From: Epilithonimonas zeae
GTDB taxonomy: Bacteria; Bacteroidota; Bacteroidia; Flavobacteriales; Weeksellaceae
DNA: 64,000 bases
Direction of reading: 5' to 3'
Assembly: GCF_900141765.1 (NCBI RefSeq)
Contig: NZ_FSRK01000001.1
Coordinates: forward strand, 2,294,001 to 2,358,000
Shown here: in pieces, positions 27,275 through 36,600 of the stretch
How positions within the stretch are numbered: position 1 is the first letter of the stretch
Layout: every line of letters begins with the position of its first letter
The notes under the pieces: model-generated
Database searches by the model: none
Told to the model about the DNA's origin: nothing
What the model saw: the letters and a program-made list of their open reading frames with translations, nothing else
Program-made: the position numbers and the translations under genes

Positions 27275-27303
27275 TGCTATTGCAAATGCAATGCTATTGC
27301 AAA
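27275..27303. promoter_or_regulatory. Candidate Fur-family operator before the metal ATPase gene
   Basis: TGCTATTGCAAA occurs twice (27275-27286, 27292-27303), 17 bp apart, and the overlap forms the palindrome TTGCA-aa-TGCAA at 27280-27291. It lies between the Fur-like gene and the ATPase start at 27248. Confidence 0.6.
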
Positions 27304-27350
27304 GTTTTATGGAATAATATCTTCGAGGGCCTCAGACTTATACAAATTAC

Positions 27351-27776
27351 TTAATTGTTGAAAGTCGATTCGAGGCAATTTTCGCAGATGCCTTTAGCGA
27401 AAAGTCTGATTTCATCAATCCTGAAATTGGTTTTCATACTTTCGGGGAACGAAATATCTTCTTTGCAGGTGGTCTGTTTGCAGATTTTGCAGTAGAAATG
27501 GAGATGCCAGTCTTTGTGTGTTTTCTCGTCACAATCATCGTGGCAAAGCTTATATTTTGTGGTTGCATTTTCCTGAATGCTGTGAACGATTCCTTTTTCT
27601 TCGAAGGTTTTCAAGGTTCGGTAAATGGTGGTTCGGTCGGCATTCTGAAAATGGTTTTCGATTTCGGATAGTGAGGTGGCAAATGGTTGGGAACTCAGAA
27701 AATCGTAGACCAGAATTCTCATACTTGTTGGTTTGGTATTTTTGTGGATGAGTTTGTTTTCGGTTTCTTTGTTCAT
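27351..27776 (-). CDS. Fur-family transcriptional regulator
   Basis: The 141-residue protein has a winged-helix DNA-binding half (ADRTTIYRTLKTFEEKGIVHSI) and a dimer domain with HLHFYCKICK (C96, C99) and C131-x2-C134, the structural zinc site typical of Fur/Zur/PerR. Position before a zinc-type exporter suggests zinc sensing, but Fur-family repressors more often control uptake, so the metal and polarity are open. It starts next to a dispersed repeat tract. Confidence 0.88.
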   Translation of the reverse strand: MNKETENKLIHKNTKPTSMRILVYDFLSSQPFATSLSEIENHFQNADRTTIYRTLKTFEEKGIVHSIQENATTKYKLCHDDCDEKTHKDWHLHFYCKICKQTTCKEDISFPESMKTNFRIDEIRLFAKGICENCLESTFNN

Positions 27777-27796
27777 AATGTATAATCTAATAATTT

Positions 27797-27865
27797 TAAT
27801 GCAAAGTCCGCAAAGATTTTTTGGACATTATTGAAAATATTTTTAAGGCTCGCGAAGACGTAAAA
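27797..27865 (+). repeat. Dispersed GCAAAGTCCGCAAAG repeat, copy 1
   Basis: GCAAAGTCCGCAAAGATTTTTT...CGCGAAGACG matches text at 37456-37516 and 49105-49165, where it reads CGCAAAGACGCTTCGCTCAG. It appears only in intergenic DNA in this window. Confidence 0.6.
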
Positions 27866-27970
27866 CTTAATGACAAACTGGTTGTTGATTTTGACTTTTT
27901 AATGCTTTTTAATTTTAATCTTTTGACAAATCTTACTATTAATAACAAAACTTGAATCGTTGACGAAACA

Positions 27971-28087
27971 CCTAGCCCCGATGGAAACGGCATCCTTTTT
28001 TATTTTTTATGGACTTCGATTCAATCGAAGTGACAAAACTTGTAAAAAAATAAAAAAGATATAGTGGACAGCGGGATTAAGCTCCTA
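27971..28087 (+). ncRNA. Structured dispersed element, copy 2 (divergent type)
   Basis: AGC/GCT and CCCG/CGGG outer pairs with a bulged ATTAA, left box GGAAACGGCATCC, and inner stem ATCcTTTTTTATTTTTT with AAAAAATAAAAAAGAT. The loop contains a nested 9-bp perfect hairpin ACTTCGATT-c-AATCGAAGT (28013-28031). It ends about 100 bp before the FKBP start. The 27777-28189 gap holds no supported protein gene otherwise. Confidence 0.6.
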
Positions 28088-28140
28088 ATTTATTGCTTTA
28101 TCTTTTCTTATCTCATCAAAGTTACGGGAAATAATTGCAA

Positions 28141-28175
28141 TTTTTTGATGAATCGACTGAGAATAAATACCTTTG
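28141..28175 (+). promoter_or_regulatory. Promoter of the FKBP gene
   Basis: TTTTTTG at 28141-28147 and TACCTTTG at 28168-28175, 20 bp apart, match the Bacteroidota -33/-7 consensus. It places the start of transcription just before ATG 28190. Confidence 0.75.
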
Positions 28176-28189
28176 GAAAAAATTTAGAA

Positions 28190-28624
28190 ATGGGTGTAGC
28201 GGATTTATTATTGAAAAGAAAAAAAGAATTGGCCGAAAAAAACTTGAGAGATGGTCAGGATTATTTGGTTGAAAATGGAAAAAGAGAAAGTGTAACGATT
28301 TTACCAAGCGGTTTGCAATACGAAATCCTTGTAGAAACAGAAGGTCCAAAACCAACAGCTAAAAGCACAGTGAAATGTCATTATCACGGGACGACCATTA
28401 CAAGCAAAGTTTTTGACAGTTCTGTAAAACGTGGAAAACCAGCATCATTCCCTCTTAATAGAGTTATCAAAGGTTGGACAGAAGGTTTGCAGTTGATGTC
28501 TGTTGGAAGTAAATTCAGGTTTACGATTCCGCCACATTTGGCTTATGGACAGCAGGAAGTCAGCAAAGAAATTGGTCCCAACAGTACTTTGGTTTTTGAC
28601 GTGGAGTTATTGGAAATTAAATAA
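28190..28624 (+). CDS. FKBP-type peptidyl-prolyl cis-trans isomerase
   Basis: A 144-residue start at 28190 (MGVADLLLKRKKELAEKNLRD) is chosen because it begins the family-conserved part and a promoter ends at 28175. The open frame extends upstream to 28064 but there it crosses the promoter and a repeat element. The FKBP domain shows CHYHGTTITSKVFDSSVKRG, PLNRVIKGWTEGL and FTIPPHLAYG. It lacks a signal peptide from this start and should be cytoplasmic. Confidence 0.9.
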   Translation: MGVADLLLKRKKELAEKNLRDGQDYLVENGKRESVTILPSGLQYEILVETEGPKPTAKSTVKCHYHGTTITSKVFDSSVKRGKPASFPLNRVIKGWTEGLQLMSVGSKFRFTIPPHLAYGQQEVSKEIGPNSTLVFDVELLEIK

Positions 28625-28648
28625 TTAGAATTTAATTCTCAGATTGTA

Positions 28649-28678
28649 TTGCAGTTATGAAAATTATTTATATTTTTG
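28649..28678 (+). promoter_or_regulatory. Promoter of rplS
   Basis: TTG at 28649-28651 and TATTTTTG at 28671-28678 with a 19-bp spacer. It gives a leader of about 65 nt before rplS. Confidence 0.75.
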
Positions 28679-28753
28679 CAACCTGTTAATCAACCTCTGA
28701 CGAAGGACGTGAATGTTGCTTAGCTTGACAAAACAAATTTTTTATTATAAAAA
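28679..28753 (+). ncRNA. Possible structured rplS leader
   Basis: The leader can form GTTAA/TTGAC, CAAC/GTTG and an apical CCT/AGG hairpin (CCTCTGACGAAGG). Ribosomal-protein leaders that bind the encoded protein are known for several flavobacterial genes; an L19 type may exist but I cannot verify it. The pairing is read by eye only. Confidence 0.4.
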
Positions 28754-29110
28754 ATGGATTTATTAAAGTACGTACAAGATAAGTACATTACGAAAAAAGA
28801 ATTCCCAGAATTCAAAGCCGGTGACACCATCACTGTGTACACAGAAATTAAAGAGGGTAACAAAACCAGAACTCAGTTCTTCAAAGGTGTTGTTATCCAA
28901 TTGAGAGGAACTGGAGCTACAAAAACTTTCACAATCAGAAAAATGTCTGGTGATGTTGGAGTAGAGAGAGTTTTCCCAATCAACATGCCTGCACTTCAGA
29001 AAATTGAAGTTAACAGACAAGGTAAAGTTAGAAGAGCTAGAATCTACTACTTCCGTGATCTTAGAGGTAAGAAAGCAAGAATCAAGGATAAGTCTTACGC
29101 TAAGAAATAA
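28754..29110 (+). CDS. rplS: 50S ribosomal protein L19
   Basis: The 118-residue protein matches L19 throughout: FKAGDTITVYTEIKEGNKTRTQFFKGVVI, FTIRKMSGDVGVERVFP and the basic KVRRARIYYFRDLRGKKARIKD tail end. It lies at the 30S-50S interface. Unlike in many bacteria it is not next to rpsP, rimM or trmD here but is monocistronic, with its own promoter, leader and terminator. Confidence 0.98.
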   Translation: MDLLKYVQDKYITKKEFPEFKAGDTITVYTEIKEGNKTRTQFFKGVVIQLRGTGATKTFTIRKMSGDVGVERVFPINMPALQKIEVNRQGKVRRARIYYFRDLRGKKARIKDKSYAKK

Positions 29111-29136
29111 TCTTGAGACTTTCTCGAAAAATACAA

Positions 29137-29166
29137 AACCAGCAAAACTATTTGCTGGTTTTTTTG
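29137..29166 (+). terminator. Intrinsic terminator after rplS
   Basis: AAACCAGCAAA and TTTGCTGGTTT form an 11-bp stem with a 4-nt loop and a trailing T run. Confidence 0.92.
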
Positions 29167-29175
29167 TGAAATAAA

Positions 29176-29203
29176 AGCTTACAAATTTTTGTAAGCTTTC
29201 CTT
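29176..29203. terminator. Hairpin after kbl
   Basis: AAAGCTTACAAA and its complement form a perfect stem immediately 3' of the kbl stop, with T-rich flanks on both strands. It probably ends the leftward kbl transcript. Confidence 0.7.
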
Positions 29204-29208
29204 TTATC

Positions 29209-30402
29209 TTAGATAATTCCTAACTCTTTCCCTACTTTTTCAAAACCTGCAATAGCTTTGTCCAAATGTTCTCTGGTATGAGCTGCAGATAACTGAACTC
29301 TAATTCTCGCCTTTCCTTTCGGAACAACCGGATAGAAGAATCCGATAACGTAAATCCCTTCTGCCAGAAGTTTCTCGGCCATTTCCTGAGATAATTTCGC
29401 ATCATAAAGCATAACCGGAACAATCGCTGCATCGCCATCCGGAATATCAAAACCTTTAGCCTTCATTTCTTTTCGGAAATATTCTGCGTTTTCCATCACT
29501 TTATCTCTCAAAGAAGTGTCATCAGAAATCATATCCAAAACTTTGGAAGCCGCTCCGACGATTCCGGGTGCTAATGAATTTGAGAATAAATAAGGACGAG
29601 AACGTTGTCTCAACATATCAATAATTTCCTTTTTCCCAGAAGTAAATCCACCTAAAGCACCACCTAAAGCTTTTCCCAAAGTTGAAGTAATGATATCGAC
29701 TCTTCCGATCACATCATTCGCCTCGTGCGTTCCACGACCTGTTTTTCCAATGAACCCTGTTGCGTGAGAATCATCTACCATAACTAAAGCATCATATTTA
29801 TCCGCTAAATCACAAACACCTTTTAGGTCTGCAACAATTCCGTCCATTGAGAAAACACCATCAGTCACAATGATTTTAAATCTGTGATTTTTTTCAGAAG
29901 CGGCAATCAATTGTGCTTCCAAATCTTCCATATTATTGTTTTTGTAACGGTATCTTGCAGATTTACACAACCTTACTCCATCGATAATCGAAGCGTGATT
30001 CAGTTCATCGGAAATGATTGCGTCCTCTTCTGAGAATAATGGTTCGAAAACACCGCCATTCGCATCAAAACAAGCGGCATAAAGAATGGTATCTTCCATT
30101 CCTAAGAAATTGGAAATCTTAGCTTCCAAATCTTTATGAATATCCTGTGTTCCACAAATGAAACGAACCGACGACATCCCATAACCGTGAGATTCTATAG
30201 CATCTTGAGAAGCTTTCATCACCTCCGGATTATTGGATAATCCCAAATAATTGTTGGCACAAAAGTTCAAAAGTTTTTTCCCAGCAACTTCTATCTCGGC
30301 ACTCTGTTGTGATGTGATGATTCTTTCTCTTTTGAAAAGTCCGTCGTTTTCTATGTTTGTTAATTCGTTTGTGATGTTCTCAAGAAATTTTTGTGATATC
30401 AT
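29209..30402 (-). CDS. kbl: Glycine C-acetyltransferase (2-amino-3-ketobutyrate CoA ligase)
   Basis: The 397-residue PLP enzyme is almost the length of Escherichia coli Kbl (398). It has [16 protein letters not shown], the DDSHATGF aspartate/histidine segment, and the Schiff-base lysine in [14 protein letters not shown]. It splits 2-amino-3-oxobutyrate into glycine and acetyl-CoA in threonine breakdown. The usual partner threonine dehydrogenase (tdh) is not in this window. Other alpha-oxoamine synthases (BioF, Spt) are less likely given the close Kbl motifs. Confidence 0.93.
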   Translation of the reverse strand: MISQKFLENITNELTNIENDGLFKRERIITSQQSAEIEVAGKKLLNFCANNYLGLSNNPEVMKASQDAIESHGYGMSSVRFICGTQDIHKDLEAKISNFLGMEDTILYAACFDANGGVFEPLFSEEDAIISDELNHASIIDGVRLCKSARYRYKNNNMEDLEAQLIAASEKNHRFKIIVTDGVFSMDGIVADLKGVCDLADKYDALVMVDDSHATGFIGKTGRGTHEANDVIGRVDIITSTLGKALGGALGGFTSGKKEIIDMLRQRSRPYLFSNSLAPGIVGAASKVLDMISDDTSLRDKVMENAEYFRKEMKAKGFDIPDGDAAIVPVMLYDAKLSQEMAEKLLAEGIYVIGFFYPVVPKGKARIRVQLSAAHTREHLDKAIAGFEKVGKELGII

Positions 30403-30481
30403 TTTTATTGATTTTCGATTTTAACAAAAATAAAAAAAGCACTGTAATAAAGTGCTTTTTTTTAATAAATTATCTTTTGAG

Positions 30482-32422
30482 TTATTCTTTAATAATTTTA
30501 ACTGATTGATTATTAAATTTCAAAATGTAAGTTCCTTTAACTAAGGTAGAAATATTGATTTCTGAATCTGGATTTGAAATTCCCTTCTTGATTAATTTTC
30601 CATCGATTGAAAGAATTTCATAATCTGTTGATTTTTGTAAACCAGAAATTTTGATGAAAGATTTTGCCGGATTTGGATAGACACTGATGTTTTTTTGATT
30701 AATGTCATTAACAGCCAGATTATTATCTTTGGTCACCGTAGAACCTTTTGTAATGATTTGTTTTTCATAATTAAATTCAACACTTGTCACATCAAAAGTC
30801 ACATCTTGTGTGAAATATTGATTGTTGGAAGTATGATCCAAAACAAAATAAGCGGTCTGTCCTCCAGATCCTGTCACTTTGATTGGAAGCGGCATCTCAA
30901 AAAAGCTGACAGTAGAACTGCTTCTTGTCTGCCCGACACGGAAAGTCAGTTTTTTGGTTGTGGTATTCTGAGTCCACCTGATCTGATAGCTCGGATAACC
31001 TTCACCATAGATCCAGTCATTAAAAAATTCTGTGAAATCTTTTCCTGTAAAAGAACTTAAAAAATCTCTGAAATCATTAGTCTTTACATAATTGTAAGCA
31101 AAAGCAGGATTGTTCTGATAAGCTTTTAACATCGCATAGAACTGGCTATCACCAAGAATCCATTTTATCATCCTTAAAACAAAACCTCCTTTAGCATAAG
31201 TTAATCTTCCGTCGAAAACTCTGCCGATATCACTCAATCCAGCATCAGGAACGTATACACTTCCGCCAGGGCTACTTGTAATATCACTTATCTCATTTGC
31301 AAGATAATTTTGAAACTGAGAAGAGCTCATTAATAATTTTTCATAAGTCAAATGCTCACCAAATGTTGCAAAACCTTCATTAAGCCAGATGTCATTCCAT
31401 GCACCACATGTCAATTTATCTCCAAACCATTGATGAGCCAACTCATGAGCAATCAATCCCTGCCCAAAATTAACCATAGATGTCATTGTTGCATGTTCCA
31501 TTCCTCCGCCCCAGTTAAACATCATATGACCATATTTTTCATTTCTGTAAGGGTATAATCCAAAATGGTCTTCAAAAGTTTGCATAGAACTTGTAGTCCA
31601 GTCGAGACTTGCTTGGGTATTTGCATTCGCATAAGCTGGATAAACGTAATTCAGGAAAGGAAAAGAACTTTCTGTAGTTGTAATAGTGGAATTCATTTTT
31701 GTATAATTGGAAATTCCTAACGCAAAAAGATAAGCAGGAATTGGATAATTAGTTTGCCAATAAGTCAGCTTTTTTCCGTTTCCTAAGATAGTTTCAGACA
31801 TCAGTTTTCCATTTGAACCTACTGTATATTGAGCAGGAGTGGTCACTTTGATATCCATTTTCTCTATTTTATCATTCATACTTTGTTTGGTTGGCCACCA
31901 ACCTTTTGCCCCATAAGGCTCAGACAATGTTGCTAAAACCGGATCTCCGGCAGGTGTAGTTCCTGCTTCAAAACTGGCAAAGGCACCTGTATTGACAGGA
32001 ACTCCGCTATATGTTATTGATAAAGAATCTGTAGTCTGGGCTGTTAAAGCTACCGGGAAATTAATTTTAATTTCATCTGAACTCAATTGCTGAAAGGTTA
32101 AATTCTGACCGTGATATTTTACCGTAGAAACTGTCAGAATCTTTGCCAAGTCAAAATAAATAGTAGCGGAATTCGCTAGCATCTTAAAATGGGAAGTCAT
32201 AGTTCCGGAAACGAACTGCTGAGTGGGATCAAGATCAAATTCTACTCTAACATATTGTAAATCATAATTTAATGTATTCGGATTCACATTTACATCCAAA
32301 ATCGAGCGGGAGGCAGATTTTTTTTCAGATTCTATCAAACCTTTTCGATCAATATTATGAATTTGTCCAAAAATAATATTAATCGTTAAACAAGTAATTA
32401 TTAATGTGTAAAAATGTTTCAT
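30482..32422 (-). CDS. M1 family peptidase with type IX secretion sorting domain
   Basis: The start at 32422 (MKHFYTLIITCLTINIIFGQ) gives a proper signal peptide; the frame extends to 32497 but that crosses the preceding gene's terminator and a promoter. The catalytic part has GGMEH in place of GAMEN, HELAHQWFGD and NEGFA. The last about 75 residues (NISVYPNPAKSFIKISG ... GTYILKFNNQSVKIIKE) form a type A T9SS sorting domain, so it is exported to the surface or medium. It differs from the periplasmic-type M1 enzyme at 17125. Confidence 0.92.
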   Translation of the reverse strand: MKHFYTLIITCLTINIIFGQIHNIDRKGLIESEKKSASRSILDVNVNPNTLNYDLQYVRVEFDLDPTQQFVSGTMTSHFKMLANSATIYFDLAKILTVSTVKYHGQNLTFQQLSSDEIKINFPVALTAQTTDSLSITYSGVPVNTGAFASFEAGTTPAGDPVLATLSEPYGAKGWWPTKQSMNDKIEKMDIKVTTPAQYTVGSNGKLMSETILGNGKKLTYWQTNYPIPAYLFALGISNYTKMNSTITTTESSFPFLNYVYPAYANANTQASLDWTTSSMQTFEDHFGLYPYRNEKYGHMMFNWGGGMEHATMTSMVNFGQGLIAHELAHQWFGDKLTCGAWNDIWLNEGFATFGEHLTYEKLLMSSSQFQNYLANEISDITSSPGGSVYVPDAGLSDIGRVFDGRLTYAKGGFVLRMIKWILGDSQFYAMLKAYQNNPAFAYNYVKTNDFRDFLSSFTGKDFTEFFNDWIYGEGYPSYQIRWTQNTTTKKLTFRVGQTRSSSTVSFFEMPLPIKVTGSGGQTAYFVLDHTSNNQYFTQDVTFDVTSVEFNYEKQIITKGSTVTKDNNLAVNDINQKNISVYPNPAKSFIKISGLQKSTDYEILSIDGKLIKKGISNPDSEINISTLVKGTYILKFNNQSVKIIKE

Positions 32423-32442
32423 TTTATTTAAAAATTTTACCT

Positions 32443-32450
32443 CAAATCTA
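32443..32450 (-). promoter_or_regulatory. -7 box for the T9SS-sorted M1 peptidase
   Basis: On the minus strand TAGATTTG matches TAnnTTTG, between the upstream terminator and the ATG at 32422. Confidence 0.6.
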
Positions 32451-32452
32451 CA

Positions 32453-32483
32453 AAAAAAACTCATCCCGACGAGATGAGTTTTT
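32453..32483 (-). terminator. Intrinsic terminator after the PBP4-type gene
   Basis: On the minus strand AAACTCATC...GATGAGTTT forms a stem followed by eight T, about 20 bp after the stop at 32504. Confidence 0.9.
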
Positions 32484-32503
32484 AATTTATAAAACATTGA
32501 TTA

Positions 32504-33967
32504 TTACAAATCTAAAGTCGGATCCAGCAACTGTTCCATTCTGTCCTTTACTTGAGCAACAGAACCTGAAAATTTGTTAATCAATAAAGAAAAAGCAAGC
32601 GTTTTGTTATTTCTTGTTTTGATATATCCTGCTAAACATTTCACACCATTTAAAGTTCCTGTTTTAGCAAAAATCTGTCCATTGGAATTCACCATAAACA
32701 TATGTTTCAACGTTCCGGATTGTCCAGCAATTGGTAGTGATTCAAAATATTCTTTATAGTAAGGTGACTTCATCATTTTAGCTAAAAACTTAGCTTGTGA
32801 AATTGGCGTAACAGTATGAGCTTTTGAAAGTCCGCTTCCATCCATAAAATTAAGGCCATTCAAATCAAAACCAATAGATTGCAAATGGTCAGTTACAGCT
32901 AATCTTCCAGATTCTACCGTTTGGTCGCCTAATTTCTGAAAGCCGTTAGACTTCAACAAAGCCTCTGCATAACCATTATCACTTCTTTGGTTGGTATAAT
33001 TAACAATTTCAGCTAAAGTCGGCGATTTATAAATCGTCAAAATTTCTCTTGGTTCCGGTTCTCTGTCAACAATTTTGGGAGTCACTTTTCCAGAAACGGT
33101 GATTTTATTTTTAACAAGACCTTCTCTCAATTTATTAGCCAAAAAAGCAGGTGGTTCAGCCACTTTTGTCGTTACCCAAGCACCTTCAAATTTATCGGCA
33201 TAGACAGCCTTGTTGGTATAAGGCGAAACATAGAAATACTTTTTTGCTTGATTAAATGGATTATTAGATTGACTAATAAGTAACTTTTCATTTTTCGGAT
33301 CAATATCTTTGGTTGTTCCAACTGGTAGAAAATAATTAGCCTGCTCTAACCAAACGATATTTTGCGGAAGTTCCTGCTTTTTATTCTCTTTGAAAATTGC
33401 CGTCTGGATGATAATATCTCCCGTAACTTTTCTAATACCCTTTTCTTTGATAGCATCAAGATACTGATTAACAATCTGCGTATAACTTGCTGCGCCGCCT
33501 CTATTTCCACCTAAAGAAGGGTCGCCACTTCCGACGATATAGAGATTTCCTGTCAACACGCCTTCAACATCAATACTGCCAGAATATTCCAACTGGGTGT
33601 TCCATCTGTACTGCGTTCCTAATAAAGAAAATGCCGTTTCTGTTGTTAATAATTTGGTTGTAGAAGCAGGAATCAGCGGTGCTGTTTCGTTGTACGCCGT
33701 TACAATTTTTTCTGTTTTGGGGTCGTAAACCACAAACCCCCAATTGGCATTTCTCAGAACCGGGTCTGTAAACATCTTATTGATATTGAACTCAATTTGT
33801 TCTTTCGGAGACAACAGCGCCTTTTCTGCGGTAATATCCTTTACAAGACTTTGCTGATCAGCAACTTGTGGAAATGTAGAAACTGCGACGCTCCCTTGCG
33901 AAAATACAAATGAGGAAAAACCAATTGCGATGATTGAAAAATAATTTTTGATTTTATTCATTCTCAA
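32504..33967 (-). CDS. dacB: D-alanyl-D-alanine carboxypeptidase/endopeptidase, PBP4 (DacB) type
   Basis: The 487-residue S13 peptidase has a signal peptide (ending VFSQ near 24), the active-site S102-T-T-K105 (IPASTTKLLT), SDN in RSDNGYAEAL and KTG in FAKTGTLNG. It trims or cuts peptidoglycan stem peptides in the periplasm. A second ATG two codons in (33961) is an alternative start. It stands alone between priA and the M1 peptidase. Confidence 0.93.
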   Translation of the reverse strand: MRMNKIKNYFSIIAIGFSSFVFSQGSVAVSTFPQVADQQSLVKDITAEKALLSPKEQIEFNINKMFTDPVLRNANWGFVVYDPKTEKIVTAYNETAPLIPASTTKLLTTETAFSLLGTQYRWNTQLEYSGSIDVEGVLTGNLYIVGSGDPSLGGNRGGAASYTQIVNQYLDAIKEKGIRKVTGDIIIQTAIFKENKKQELPQNIVWLEQANYFLPVGTTKDIDPKNEKLLISQSNNPFNQAKKYFYVSPYTNKAVYADKFEGAWVTTKVAEPPAFLANKLREGLVKNKITVSGKVTPKIVDREPEPREILTIYKSPTLAEIVNYTNQRSDNGYAEALLKSNGFQKLGDQTVESGRLAVTDHLQSIGFDLNGLNFMDGSGLSKAHTVTPISQAKFLAKMMKSPYYKEYFESLPIAGQSGTLKHMFMVNSNGQIFAKTGTLNGVKCLAGYIKTRNNKTLAFSLLINKFSGSVAQVKDRMEQLLDPTLDL

Positions 33968-34111
33968 AACAATTACAATTTTTATTGAATTTTTATTAAT
34001 TAAGGTTTAAGATTGTCTAATCTTTTTATCATAACTAAGTAAAGTTAGAGAATATTGCCGTCGATTTATGGTTTAACCGTAATAAAAAATCTGAAAAGCC
34101 GTTAAAAATTG

Positions 34112-36559
34112 TTAAAAATCAACAAATAAATCCTTTTTCACAGATTTATAAGCCGTGATTTCATCAAATTCATCAAAAGACTTCAGAAGTAATTCTTTAT
34201 AGATTCTGTAGTTTTTGTTTTTTGGAAATTTAAGAAGGATCTGATATTGATAAAGATTGTTTAGCCTTGCAATAGGCGATTTCTCCGGTCCAAGAATACA
34301 TTCTTCCGGAATATATTTTCTAAGAATCGAACCCAAGAACTGAGAGGCTCTGTTGATTTTATCTTCTTTCCTGTGTTTCAGTTCAATCATTATTAATTTC
34401 ACAAATGGCGGATAGAGAAACTTTTTCCTTTCATCAAGAAAATAATTATAAATCTCTTTAACATTCTGATTTTTAATTAATTCAAAAACAGAATGCGACG
34501 GATTATAGGTCTGGATCAGAATTTTCCCATTTCCAGAAGTTCTTCCTGCTCGCCCTGCAACCTGCGTAATCAATTGGTAAGCTCGTTCTTCCGCACGGAA
34601 ATCTTGAACGTGAATCAAAGAATCGGCTTTTGGAATCGCCACCAATTCTATGTTATCAAAGTCCAAACCTTTGGAAATCATCTGTGTTCCAACCAAAATA
34701 TCGGTTTCTCCGTTTTCCAATTTTTCGTAAAGTTTTTCGTAAGCGAATTTCTTTCGCATCACGTCAACGTCCATTCTGTCAACTTCGGCATTAGAAAATA
34801 TCTTTTGCGTTTCCTCTTCGATTTGTTCTACCCCAACGCCTTTTGTATTCAGATTGTCGCTGTTACAGCTTGGGCAATTGGTTGGTTTTCCTGCACGATG
34901 TCCGCAATAGTGACATTTCAGCTCATTCGAAGCTTTGTGATAGGTCATCACAACATCACAATTACTGCAATAAGTCACGTGACCACAAGTTTCACATTCG
35001 ATGACATTGGCATAACCACGGCGATTGTGAAGAATAATCGTTTGTTTTTTATGGTCTAATTGAAGATTGATTTCGTCAACCATTTTTTGACTGAAATTTC
35101 CGACAATCTTTTTCTGATTTTGCGCTTCTTTAACATCAATAATTTCAAATTTTGGCAAATCAACTTTCCCAAACCTTTCATTAATAGAAACATAACGCAA
35201 TTTATCTCTCATCGCCAAATCATAACTTTCCAAAGAAGGCGTTGCCGAACCGAGAATAACTCTTGAATTATAAAATTCTGCCAACATCATTGCTGAATCT
35301 TTCGCATTGAAAAAGAAGTGCTGGTCTCTTGGTCTGTAAGCCGAATCGTGTTCTTCGTCCACAATAATCAATCCCAGATTTTCAAAAGGTAAAAACAAAG
35401 AATTTCGAGTTCCAATCAGTATATTAAGTTCATTTTTCTTGATTTTTCTCCAGACTTCTACTCTTTCAAAATCCGTCAATTTATTATGATAAAACCCGAG
35501 TTTTTTACCATATTTTTTTTCGAGACGAATTGTAATTTGTTTGGTCAAAGCAATTTCCGGCAAAAGCAATAGCACATTTTGCCCAGCATTGATACAATCT
35601 TCAATTTTCTCAAGATAAATATGCGTTTTCCCAGACGAAGTCACACCGTGAAGCAAAACATTTTTATCTTCATCAAAAGCCCGATTGATTTCCGAAATTG
35701 CTGATTTCTGATTATCTGTCAGTTCCTCGATTTCTTCGATTTCGCCGTCATAAGAATCGATTCTGTCTTTTTCCAGATAATATTCTGTAACCCAACCTTT
35801 TTCTATCAAGGATTTGAGTTGTTGATTAACAAAATTCCCTTCATCAAAAACCAAAGATTTGCGAATTGGATTTTCAGGATTATCAATTTGTTTTGAAAGA
35901 ATATTGAGGAAAAGGTCTTTTTGTTTTTTAGCTTTATCAAGCTTTAAAAGAATCATTGCCAAATTCTCTGAAACCAAAGCTTCATCATTGATTTTCAGGT
36001 AAGCAATTTCTTTTGCCTTATATTTTTCTGTTATTTTTTCGTCAACAGAAATATATCGTTCATCAATCAGCGCATTGATGGTTTTGATGATTTCTTTTTT
36101 TGGAATGAAGGCTTCAATTTCTTGTAAATTCAAAATTTGTCGAACTTCCAAAGCTTGTAGAAGATAAGTTTCGTTTGCATCCAGATTTTGCCAATCAATT
36201 GTTCTTTCTGACAATAATCTGACATAAGTTTCACTTTCCAATTTAAGAGAAGAAGGAAAAGCCAAACGGTAAATTTCGCCCAAATTGCAGAGATAATAAG
36301 AACTCATCCAATTCCAAAAATCCAATTGTTGTTTTGGAACAATCGGTTTATTGTCTAACAGATTGATGATTTCTTTTGGAACAAAAGTTTCTTCAAAATC
36401 GTTGAACAATTCCGCAACAATTCCCGTGTAGATTTTCTTTCCACGAAACGGAACCAAAACCCGCATTCCAACTTCGATTTTATCCAAAAAATCTGCTGGA
36501 ACTTTGTACGTGAAAGTTCCTTTGAGATTGAGTGGAAGAATGATTTGAGCAAATTGCAA
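34112..36559 (-). CDS. priA: Primosomal protein N' (replication restart helicase PriA)
   Basis: The 815-residue helicase restarts stalled forks. An N-terminal 3'-end-binding domain is followed by Walker A GVTSSGKT near residue 305, DEEH, and a paired zinc module (CETCGHVTYCSNC, CHYCGHRAG, CPSC). Motif VI appears as TQVAGRAGR. It is longer than Escherichia coli PriA (732), consistent with flavobacterial homologues. A dyad repeat follows upstream of the start. Confidence 0.95.
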   Translation of the reverse strand: MQFAQIILPLNLKGTFTYKVPADFLDKIEVGMRVLVPFRGKKIYTGIVAELFNDFEETFVPKEIINLLDNKPIVPKQQLDFWNWMSSYYLCNLGEIYRLAFPSSLKLESETYVRLLSERTIDWQNLDANETYLLQALEVRQILNLQEIEAFIPKKEIIKTINALIDERYISVDEKITEKYKAKEIAYLKINDEALVSENLAMILLKLDKAKKQKDLFLNILSKQIDNPENPIRKSLVFDEGNFVNQQLKSLIEKGWVTEYYLEKDRIDSYDGEIEEIEELTDNQKSAISEINRAFDEDKNVLLHGVTSSGKTHIYLEKIEDCINAGQNVLLLLPEIALTKQITIRLEKKYGKKLGFYHNKLTDFERVEVWRKIKKNELNILIGTRNSLFLPFENLGLIIVDEEHDSAYRPRDQHFFFNAKDSAMMLAEFYNSRVILGSATPSLESYDLAMRDKLRYVSINERFGKVDLPKFEIIDVKEAQNQKKIVGNFSQKMVDEINLQLDHKKQTIILHNRRGYANVIECETCGHVTYCSNCDVVMTYHKASNELKCHYCGHRAGKPTNCPSCNSDNLNTKGVGVEQIEEETQKIFSNAEVDRMDVDVMRKKFAYEKLYEKLENGETDILVGTQMISKGLDFDNIELVAIPKADSLIHVQDFRAEERAYQLITQVAGRAGRTSGNGKILIQTYNPSHSVFELIKNQNVKEIYNYFLDERKKFLYPPFVKLIMIELKHRKEDKINRASQFLGSILRKYIPEECILGPEKSPIARLNNLYQYQILLKFPKNKNYRIYKELLLKSFDEFDEITAYKSVKKDLFVDF

Positions 36560-36600
36560 TTTTGATTGATTATGGTAAATTAATGAGATATATTAAAAGT

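Noticed and set aside
28064-28189. N-terminal extension of the FKBP gene
   Set aside because: It overlaps a promoter matching both boxes and the end of a structured repeat; conserved sequence starts at 28190.
32423-32497. N-terminal extension of the T9SS-sorted M1 peptidase
   Set aside because: It crosses a terminator and a -7 box, and hides a clean signal peptide starting at 32422.
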